Assembly: GCA_026391755.1 (NCBI GenBank)
Contig: JAPLDN010000310.1
Coordinates: forward strand, 1 to 7,082
Reading direction: 5' to 3'
Origin: Bacteroidota bacterium
GTDB taxonomy: Bacteria > Bacteroidota > Bacteroidia > Bacteroidales > FEN-979
Length of the DNA: 7,082 nucleotides
Below, piece by piece: positions 1 through 5,777 of this stretch. The notes beneath the pieces are model-generated. The model did no database searches. It was not told where the DNA came from and saw only the letters and a list, made by a program, of their open reading frames with translations. Each line of letters starts with the position of its first letter. Positions within the stretch are counted from its first letter, which is position 1. Made by a program: the position numbers and the translations under genes.

Positions 1-1171
1 AAAACCTTAAACCGGTACTAATAGTATAGCACTGCCTCATGTAATCGGGCCAGTAATGCATCGATGGGTTCGTGCTAACGACCTCATTGAATGGTTTAAC
101 TTCCGGATCGCCAGTAGTAAGCCAGCTGTATTGCACCCTGATATAAGCATCCTTGCCCGGATTGAATTCCAGCCCGGCAGTCAGTCCGTAAATGATGAAA
201 TCGGAAGTTTTTCCACTATACTTTCCACGCACAAAAATCTCATGGGGATCATAATACGCTTCCGCCCTGAGAGCCATCGCAAATTTTTTCAGAAAGTAAT
301 ACCTACCTCCAAGCAATCCGGAAACCATGGTCCCTGTCAGAACCGAATCTTTGACCGTGCTCGAAATCCTTCCAAAAGCCAGGTCCACCTGACCGATGAA
401 ATTCCATTTCGGGGAAGGGTTGTATTCGGCATACAAATTATTAAATGCAAGATATTTGTAATAATCCACCCCGCTTTTTGCCATATTTCCCATGTAATTA
501 TTGAAACTGAGAGTCAGTTTCTCCGAAGGATTATATGAGACATCCAACCCATATGTAACATGAATGTTTTTCCCGTCAACGAGTGAAAACTGGTTGCCTG
601 CCCATACTCCAACAGACCAGATCCCGTCATTGTCGGTATAAGACAAAAAACCACCGAGCACGGAACTTGGTTCAAAATATGTACCCACAGTACAGGTGCT
701 TAAAATATTAAATATGGGCATTGAGGATTCAACCCCTATCTGGCTGTCAAGATACCCGAAATCAATCCAGACTCCTTTACCAAAAGTAAATCCCAGGGAA
801 GCCTGGTTCAGAAAACTTGTCCATTGGGCAGTCGAATTCGTCAGCAGTAAAGGCTGGTCCCCCAATCTGAAATCAGCCATAAGCCTCGACCAGCTTGTAT
901 TGTAATTCAACTGTAGGTCAAACATATTCACCCGGGCTTCATTGATATAGGGGCTGTTTGTCTGAAACTCGTAGGTATGGGATGTAGGAATAGTCCCCCC
1001 GATATTCCCCACATAATATGCATCAAGGTATACCTGGACACTTAGCCCTTTGATCAGGTGCTTCAGTTTCCATTGTTCGATCTTGCTGAGCAAGGAATCG
1101 GGTTGCTGTGAATAGCCTGAACGGAATATTAACAGGAACAAGGCGGGCAGGACAAGTAGTTTTAGTTTCAT
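1..1171 (-). CDS. Outer-membrane beta-barrel protein, putative porin-2 (OmpL/Bbp2-like), 3' end cut by window edge
   Basis: The frame reads without a stop from ATG at 1171 to the left edge (390 complete codons). The last residues, STGLRF, look like the final barrel strand, so probably only one or two residues and the stop are missing. Residues 1-21 form a signal peptide (basic MKLK, hydrophobic core, likely cut SGYS/QQ). The mature part is a run of alternating aromatic and polar strands typical of outer-membrane barrels. The segment with VWIDFGYLDSQIGVES (134-149), followed by a strand rich in G, Y and F, resembles the putative beta-barrel porin-2 family, whose members are mostly uncharacterised. 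The likely role is passive passage of a small solute across the outer membrane; the substrate is unknown. It starts 15 bases after the stop of the T9SS cargo gene upstream, so the two are probably co-transcribed. Barrel call is firm; exact family is from pattern memory. Confidence 0.82.
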   Translation of the reverse strand, partial: MKLKLLVLPALFLLIFRSGYSQQPDSLLSKIEQWKLKHLIKGLSVQVYLDAYYVGNIGGTIPTSHTYEFQTNSPYINEARVNMFDLQLNYNTSWSRLMADFRLGDQPLLLTNSTAQWTSFLNQASLGFTFGKGVWIDFGYLDSQIGVESSMPIFNILSTCTVGTYFEPSSVLGGFLSYTDNDGIWSVGVWAGNQFSLVDGKNIHVTYGLDVSYNPSEKLTLSFNNYMGNMAKSGVDYYKYLAFNNLYAEYNPSPKWNFIGQVDLAFGRISSTVKDSVLTGTMVSGLLGGRYYFLKKFAMALRAEAYYDPHEIFVRGKYSGKTSDFIIYGLTAGLEFNPGKDAYIRVQYSWLTTGDPEVKPFNEVVSTNPSMHYWPDYMRQCYTISTGLRF

Positions 1172-1186
1172 GAAAAGCAGGGGAAG

Positions 1187-1927
1187 TTATTTTCTTATAA
1201 GCAGTTTTTTTGAGCAGCCCATCAGGCCTGCAGTTTCCTGAAAATAAATATACACGCCATCGCACAGCGATGACAGATCAGCGGTAACTTCAGTCGCTCC
1301 AACAGGGATCCCGAGGGACAGAACGCGTTTTCCAAGCAGGTCGGAAATAATTATCCTTCCCTGGCCTGAGCCTGCGCTGCCCAGGGCAAACACCACTTTC
1401 CCCGAACAGGGATTGGGCGATAAACTGATAGCAGGAACCTCTTCGGGCTCACCAATGCCAAGAGGCTGTGAAATCAAATGAATGATAACAAAGGATGAAT
1501 CCCCTGCCGACCCGTTAACCCAAAAAGTGTATTTAATGATTGTTTCCCCCACGTTCTTCTGAGGATCGTATAAGGCATGAAAGTCCATGTCCCTCGCCTG
1601 GCCTGGTGTGAATGAAAGACATCCGTCAGATTTATAGATATATTGGCTGTAACACTTGTCCCAGCAAAAAGCATCGGTAAAAGAAGTTGCCTGCTTTTGT
1701 ACATATGATTTACTCATGTAAAGACAAAATGTCAGTGTTGTATTATTCTGGACCCGTATATATTCATCGATCACATAATTCTGCTTGCAGCTCAGGCTGA
1801 TGGTCCCGCCGTTTGGTATAGGCTGCCATACATTGTTTACTTTCTGCCCGAAAGTAACATCCAGAGCGTGAACCTGATGAACAATGACCAGCGAAAGCAG
1901 AGTAAAAAGAATGCATGTCTTTTTCAT
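1187..1927 (-). CDS. Secreted cysteine-rich protein with T9SS type A sorting domain
   Basis: 246 residues. A signal peptide covers residues 1-21 (MKKTC, hydrophobic core, likely cut VHA/LDV); there is no lipobox. Residues 22 to about 155 form a beta-rich, Ig-like-looking domain with five cysteines (47, 68, 88, 92, 103), including the motif FCWDKCY (87-93), and a later strand GETIIKYTFWV. I recall small Bacteroidota T9SS cargos with a similar FCW-x-x-CY motif and a V/I-x-YTF strand, but know no function for them. Residues 166-246 are the T9SS C-terminal sorting domain: SLSPNPCSGKVVF, then ISDLLGKRVLSL, then LSSLCDGVYIY and a basic end LLIRK. It is expected to be exported by Sec, passed through the T9SS translocon, and released or anchored at the cell surface. 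The sorting domain itself contains three cysteines (174, 222, 238). It leads a probable two-gene operon with the porin and is divergent from the Omp28-like gene. Confidence 0.85.
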   Translation of the reverse strand: MKKTCILFTLLSLVIVHQVHALDVTFGQKVNNVWQPIPNGGTISLSCKQNYVIDEYIRVQNNTTLTFCLYMSKSYVQKQATSFTDAFCWDKCYSQYIYKSDGCLSFTPGQARDMDFHALYDPQKNVGETIIKYTFWVNGSAGDSSFVIIHLISQPLGIGEPEEVPAISLSPNPCSGKVVFALGSAGSGQGRIIISDLLGKRVLSLGIPVGATEVTADLSSLCDGVYIYFQETAGLMGCSKKLLIRK

Positions 1928-1951
1928 GGCCGAAGGATTTTAATCGCACAT

Positions 1952-1981
1952 TAAATATACATAAAAAACTGATAATGTCAA
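1952..1981 (-). promoter_or_regulatory. Probable promoter of the T9SS cargo-porin operon
   Basis: Read on the minus strand, TTGACA lies at 1981-1976 and TATATTTA at 1959-1952. The gap between TTG and TATATTTA is 19 bases. This fits the Bacteroidota primary sigma pattern (TTG or TTTG, 19-21 bases, TAnnTTTG) with one mismatch in the -7 box. The start point would lie about 15-20 bases before the ATG at 1927, leaving a short leader with no Shine-Dalgarno site, which is usual in this phylum. Confidence 0.6.
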
Positions 1982-1989
1982 GGCCTGAT

Positions 1990-2016
1990 CATGTATTTTA
2001 ATAAATAAAATACTTG
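1990..2016. promoter_or_regulatory. AT-rich palindrome between divergent promoters, candidate operator
   Basis: GTATTTTA (1993-2000) and TAAAATAC (2006-2013) are perfect inverted repeats around the 5-base spacer ATAAA. Allowing one mismatch, the arms extend to 11 bases (1990-2000 and 2006-2016, 10 of 11 paired). The palindrome ends exactly on the TTG proposed as the -33 box of the rightward promoter and lies 9 bases upstream of the leftward -35 box. A dimeric regulator bound here could touch both transcription directions. AT-rich palindromes also arise by chance, and no regulator gene is in the window, so the operator role is inference. Confidence 0.4.
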
Positions 2017-2062
2017 CACCGCGGATGAAATTTTCTTACATTTATAGTGATGAATATTTTTG
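2014..2062 (+). promoter_or_regulatory. Probable promoter region of the Omp28-like gene
   Basis: Two overlapping candidates are visible. The first has TTG at 2014-2016, a 20-base gap, then TACATTTA at 2037-2044 (7 of 8 to TAnnTTTG). The second is a full-match -7 box, TATTTTTG at 2055-2062, but its -33 position has only TTTC (2032-2035). The first has better spacing and leaves a leader of about 27 bases; the second would put the start point within about 10 bases of the ATG at 2078. Confidence 0.5.
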
Positions 2063-2077
2063 TAAAACTACCGTCTT

Positions 2078-3163
2078 ATGAAAAAAATTTCCCGGTATTT
2101 TCTTTTAGGCCTTCTTGCTGTTTCAGGCAGTGTATTCAGTCAGAACCCCAAAACCCATGTGATCGAAAGGCTTACATTCACCGATTGCGGAGAATGCCCA
2201 TGCCTTGACTCAATCATTTATACCTGTATGACCCCGGCATTGAAGCATTCAGTTGTACTACAATACCACACCAGGTTTTCCGGGCTGTATACTCCCGGCT
2301 TCGATTCCATTGACAGAAACCTGATTCGTGACGGATCTGACCTCAGGACCAATCGTGATGGTTATATATACAACTATGTGTTCTTTATTAACATCCATCA
2401 GGTATGTGACAGTGCATTAAAATACCTGCAAAACGACACAGTGGCAAATGTGAAGATCCAGATGAAATCCAAAACCTGGGATCCGCTTAGCAGAACTCTT
2501 AATTTTTCAGCTGATCTCACTCCCTACGGAGGGGATCTTTCGGGCGCTTATATGGTCAATGCCGTAATTACCGAAAATAATATCATCTATATCCAGCAGC
2601 ACCATGATACCTGCGGAATACCTTTTGGCCATGAAGGGAGATACCTTGTGACACATCATGATGTATGCCGTAAAATGTCATACGAACCATATGGCGATAC
2701 TCTTGTAAGGGGCAACTGGCCTGCAAGCCAGACGATCAGCAGGAATTTCAGCCTTAAAATAGACTCGTCATGGAACCCGTCAAATTGCAATGTAATTTTA
2801 TATGCATACAAACTGGAAAATGAACTTGGTAATTCAAGAATTCAGCAGGCTCTTAAGCAAAGTGTAACATGGCCGCTTGATATTGATACCCGGTCTGCTC
2901 CCCAATCCGTCGGGATCAGTATCATCCCGAACCCTGCTGCCAACCGTGCCAATGCCCAAATCAGGCTCCCTGAAGGTGGCATCGCAGAGATATCCATCAT
3001 TGATCTGTCGGGCAAACCCATCCTGAAAATCGCCCATGGGTTGATTGTGAAAGATCTGTATAATGTTGAATTCGACCTTGGATCCATCAGCAACGGCCAG
3101 TATATCTTCAATATATTATTAAACGGGAAGAGCTACTCCTCAAAGTTTACTGTTAAAAAATAA
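2078..3163 (+). CDS. Omp28-like thioredoxin-fold protein with T9SS type A sorting domain
   Basis: 361 residues. A signal peptide covers residues 1-21 (MKKISRYF, hydrophobic core, likely cut VFS/QN). Residues 25 to about 115 look like the thioredoxin-like part of the Omp28-related family: VIERLTFTDCGECPC (28-42) matches the family's E-x-T-G-x-x-C-x-x-C-P pattern. Residues 155-265 match the family's second half (AVITENNIIY, a His-rich HHDTCG...GRYLVTHHDVCR stretch, a W-N-P-x-N-C strand, and QQALKQSV). Residues 278-361 are the T9SS sorting domain (ISIIPNPAAN, ISIIDLSGKPIL, SNGQYIFNIL, ending FTVKK). Export by Sec, then passage through T9SS to the surface, is expected. The mature protein has eight cysteines (37, 40, 42, 50, 110, 179, 197, 237); a third cysteine at 42 directly follows the CxxCP motif. 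Whether the site is redox-active or structural cannot be told. It is divergent from another cysteine-rich T9SS cargo and 144 bases upstream of the TonB-dependent receptor. Confidence 0.85.
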   Translation: MKKISRYFLLGLLAVSGSVFSQNPKTHVIERLTFTDCGECPCLDSIIYTCMTPALKHSVVLQYHTRFSGLYTPGFDSIDRNLIRDGSDLRTNRDGYIYNYVFFINIHQVCDSALKYLQNDTVANVKIQMKSKTWDPLSRTLNFSADLTPYGGDLSGAYMVNAVITENNIIYIQQHHDTCGIPFGHEGRYLVTHHDVCRKMSYEPYGDTLVRGNWPASQTISRNFSLKIDSSWNPSNCNVILYAYKLENELGNSRIQQALKQSVTWPLDIDTRSAPQSVGISIIPNPAANRANAQIRLPEGGIAEISIIDLSGKPILKIAHGLIVKDLYNVEFDLGSISNGQYIFNILLNGKSYSSKFTVKK

Positions 3164-3202
3164 TCCGCATAGAAACAGCACCCTGGCAACAATGAACTTG
3201 GC

Positions 3203-3250
3203 TAAGGGCTGTTGTTCACCCGGTTTAACATGACATTTTATCAGCCCTTA
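3203..3250. repeat. 9-bp perfect inverted repeat with 30-base loop between Omp28-like gene and receptor gene
   Basis: TAAGGGCTG (3203-3211) is exactly complementary to CAGCCCTTA (3242-3250). No T-run follows on the + strand, so it is not a standard intrinsic terminator. It sits 39 bases past the stop of the Omp28-like gene and 57 bases before the receptor start. It could be a weak terminator, a 3'-end stabilising hairpin, an operator with widely spaced half-sites, or part of a leader structure. The hexamer ACCCGG also occurs twice here (3218-3223 and 3250-3255). Function is not established. Confidence 0.5.
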
Positions 3251-3307
3251 CCCGGGATGGCACGAAAATTGACATCAATTTAGACCGATTTAAAATAATT
3301 TAATTTC

Positions 3308-5716
3308 ATGATGCTGAAGAAACTTCTCCTGCCGCTTATAAGTCTTGTTTTGATCCTTGTATATTCATCTCCGGTTTCGGCCCAGTCGGGAGAAGTCAGG
3401 GGTAGGCTTTATGACCATAAGAACAACCAGGGTATTCCCTTTGCCAATATTGTCATCGACGGCAAATCTTCCCAGGGCACAACAACAGACTCGGCCGGCA
3501 ACTATATTTTAAGAAAAGTAGATCCAGGGTATATCCGTCTTGTTGTTTCGGTTCTTGGTTATGAAAAGAAGACTACCGAAGACTTCCTCGTCACCAGGTC
3601 ACACCCGGTATTCTTCGACATTGCCATTGACGAAACATCGGTAAACCTTCAAACGGTGGAAGTCAGGCCATCGCTGACTGATAAAAAGGAAGACAGCCCT
3701 TTGTCGGTTCAATCCCTCAGTATCCAGGAGATCGAAAAGAGCCCTGGGGCAAACCGCGATATCTCAAAGGTGATTCAGTCCCTGCCCGGCGTTGCTCAAA
3801 CCGTATCATACAGGAATGACATCGTTGTAAGAGGAGGGGGCCCCAGTGAGAACAGGTTTTATCTTGACGGCATAGAGATCCCAAATTTAAATCACTTTGC
3901 CACCCAGGGTTCTTCGGGCGGGTCCGTAGGGATAATTAACGTGGATTTCATCCGCCAGATAGATCTGTATACCAGCGCTTTCCAGGCCAGAAGGGGCAAT
4001 GCTATGAGTTCGGTGCTTGAAATGACAGAGATAGAAGGGAACAAGGATAAATTCGGAGGCAGATTCACCATAGGTTCCAGCGATATCGGACTTACACTGA
4101 ATGGCCCCATCGGACGGAAGTCTACGCTTATTTTTTCAGTGCGCCGTTCCTACCTGCAGCTGCTTTTCGGCCTGCTGAAACTACCGTTCCTGCCAACCTA
4201 TAATGATTACCAGGTAAAATATAAATGGAACATCACAGCCAAAGACCAGCTGTCGTTAATTTCGATAGGTTCGCTTGATATTTCAAAACTGAATACAGGC
4301 ATAAAAAACCCAAATGAATCACAGAGATACATCCTGGGATACCTTCCCGAATATTATCAGTGGAGTTATACCATAGGTCTTGTATACAGGCATTTTCGCG
4401 AGAAAGGCAATGACACCTGGGTCCTGAGCCGAAACATGCTGAATAATGAGGAGACTAAGTACTCAGGGAATATTGAGGTTCCCGATAGCCTTCTGCTAAA
4501 AGTAAAATCACAGGAAATAGAAAACAAGTTCAGGTATGAAGGCGTTACTGACCTGGGGAAATGGAAGATCAGCTACGGGGGCGGACTTGAATATGCAAAA
4601 TATACAAATCACACCTACCAGAAACTCTTTTTAAGGGATTCGTTGAGGGTACTCGATTACAATTCAACTCTGGATCTTTGGAAATATGCGGCATTCGGGC
4701 AAGTCAGCAGGGACCTTTTAGATGAAAAAATCCAGCTCTCCCTGGGACTAAGGTTTGACGGTAACACCTATTCCAGCCTCATGAGTAACCCACTTACACA
4801 ATTCTCACCAAGGTTGTCAGCTTCCTGGCAGTTTTCAAGGGGCTGGTTCCTTAATTTTAATACCGGCAGGTACTACCAGCTTCCTTCATATCCAACCCTC
4901 GGGTTCCGCAATAATCAGGGCCGCCTTGTCAATGATTCACTGGGTATAAAGTATATCTCCTCCGACCATATCGTACTGGGCATGGAATACCAATACAGGC
5001 CCAATGCAAAGGTTTCCCTGGAGGGTTTTTACAAGTATTACCAGCATTACCCTTTGTCATTGTATGATTCGGTTTCCCTTGCCAGCAAAGGGGGTGATTT
5101 CGGTATTGCCGGGGATGAACCTGTGATCCCGACTTCTAAGGGAAGAGCCTATGGTTTTGAAGTTTTATTCAGGGATATTAACCTCTTCAAATTTAACGTT
5201 ATACTATCCTACACTTTCGTCAGAAGCGAATTCACAAACTTCTTCGGAGCTTACATCCCTTCTGCATGGGATAACCGAAACCTGCTGAACCTGACAATCA
5301 GCAGGAAATTCAAATACAACTGGCAGCTGGGCGTCAAATACAGGTACGCGGGTGGTGCTCCGTACACCCCCTGGGATTATAATAAATCAAGCCTGGTCAG
5401 CGCATGGAATGCACAGGGCCGGGGCTATCTCGATTACTCACAATATAACACCCTGAGACTTAGCGACTTCAACCAACTTGACATAAGGGTGGATAAAGCT
5501 TTCTACTTCAAAAAATGGTCGCTGATGTTCTATATCGACATTCAGAATGCTTTAAACCTGAAAGCCCAGCAACCCGATATTCTGGTCAATACCCAGCCCG
5601 ACGGAAGCGTTAAAACCTACGTTGATCCCCAGGGCAATCTTCGCTATGAGCTTAGAACCATCCCGAATTATGCCGGGACTATTGTCCCTTCAGTTGGCAT
5701 TATGGTTGACTGGTAA
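3308..5716 (+). CDS. TonB-dependent outer-membrane receptor with N-terminal carboxypeptidase-regulatory-like domain
   Basis: 802 residues. A signal peptide covers residues 1-25 (likely cut VSA/QS). Residues 28 to about 96 form a carboxypeptidase D regulatory-like domain (GEVRGRLYD, IPFANIVIDG, TTTDSAGNYIL, VLGYEKK), the usual N-terminal extension in Bacteroidota receptors. The plug covers about 128-240, with VIQSLPGVAQ (155-164), IVVRGGGPSENRFYLDGIEI (172-191) and ARRGNAMSSVLEM (227-239). The rest is a 22-strand-type barrel with many aromatic strands; it ends on W802 (GIMVDW) where F is commoner. It should import a large or scarce ligand across the outer membrane using TonB-ExbBD energy. The ligand is unknown: no SusD partner is adjacent and the protein is shorter than typical SusC (about 1000 residues), so a glycan importer is not supported. 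Two ATGs in tandem (3308, 3311) cannot be told apart. No good promoter match was found in the 144-base gap upstream; TTGACA at 3269-3274 has only a poor, over-spaced -7 partner. Confidence 0.93.
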   Translation: MMLKKLLLPLISLVLILVYSSPVSAQSGEVRGRLYDHKNNQGIPFANIVIDGKSSQGTTTDSAGNYILRKVDPGYIRLVVSVLGYEKKTTEDFLVTRSHPVFFDIAIDETSVNLQTVEVRPSLTDKKEDSPLSVQSLSIQEIEKSPGANRDISKVIQSLPGVAQTVSYRNDIVVRGGGPSENRFYLDGIEIPNLNHFATQGSSGGSVGIINVDFIRQIDLYTSAFQARRGNAMSSVLEMTEIEGNKDKFGGRFTIGSSDIGLTLNGPIGRKSTLIFSVRRSYLQLLFGLLKLPFLPTYNDYQVKYKWNITAKDQLSLISIGSLDISKLNTGIKNPNESQRYILGYLPEYYQWSYTIGLVYRHFREKGNDTWVLSRNMLNNEETKYSGNIEVPDSLLLKVKSQEIENKFRYEGVTDLGKWKISYGGGLEYAKYTNHTYQKLFLRDSLRVLDYNSTLDLWKYAAFGQVSRDLLDEKIQLSLGLRFDGNTYSSLMSNPLTQFSPRLSASWQFSRGWFLNFNTGRYYQLPSYPTLGFRNNQGRLVNDSLGIKYISSDHIVLGMEYQYRPNAKVSLEGFYKYYQHYPLSLYDSVSLASKGGDFGIAGDEPVIPTSKGRAYGFEVLFRDINLFKFNVILSYTFVRSEFTNFFGAYIPSAWDNRNLLNLTISRKFKYNWQLGVKYRYAGGAPYTPWDYNKSSLVSAWNAQGRGYLDYSQYNTLRLSDFNQLDIRVDKAFYFKKWSLMFYIDIQNALNLKAQQPDILVNTQPDGSVKTYVDPQGNLRYELRTIPNYAGTIVPSVGIMVDW

Positions 5717-5722
5717 GCAAGT

Positions 5723-5752
5723 TTTGTTAATCGGATTATTTTTTGTAGTTTG
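5723..5752 (+). promoter_or_regulatory. Candidate promoter of the WG-repeat gene
   Basis: TTTG at 5723-5726 is followed after 19 bases by TAGTTTG at 5746-5752, which is the TAnnTTTG box shortened by one base. It lies just after the receptor stop and would give a leader of about 20 bases before the ATG at 5778. The gap of 61 bases also allows read-through from the receptor gene, so the WG gene may be both co-transcribed and separately expressed. Confidence 0.4.
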
Positions 5753-5777
5753 GCTCGTGAAATAAAATCAGGAAACC

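Noticed and set aside
1..22. Resemblance of the first bases (ACCGGTACTAATAG) to the 3' end of bacterial 23S rRNA
   Set aside because: The match stops at once after it (TATAGCACTG instead of the rRNA continuation), and the same bases read in frame as the porin's last strand. A chance match is likelier.
56..905. Two + strand open frames (56-538 and 696-905)
   Set aside because: They lie opposite the porin gene, whose minus-strand frame is open from 1171 to the left edge with a signal peptide and barrel strands. The + strand translations show no signal or recognisable domain.
1023..1265. Minus-strand open frame across the junction of the cargo and porin genes
   Set aside because: It is out of frame with both genes, overlaps the ends of both, and has no domain or signal features.
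3203..3250. Intrinsic terminator of the Omp28-like gene
   Set aside because: The stem has a 30-base loop and is followed by CCCGGGATGG rather than a T-run, so it is listed only as an inverted repeat.
3308..5716. SusC-type glycan importer
   Set aside because: At 802 residues it is shorter than usual SusC proteins, and no SusD-like lipoprotein lies next to it. Only the general TonB-dependent receptor call is supported.
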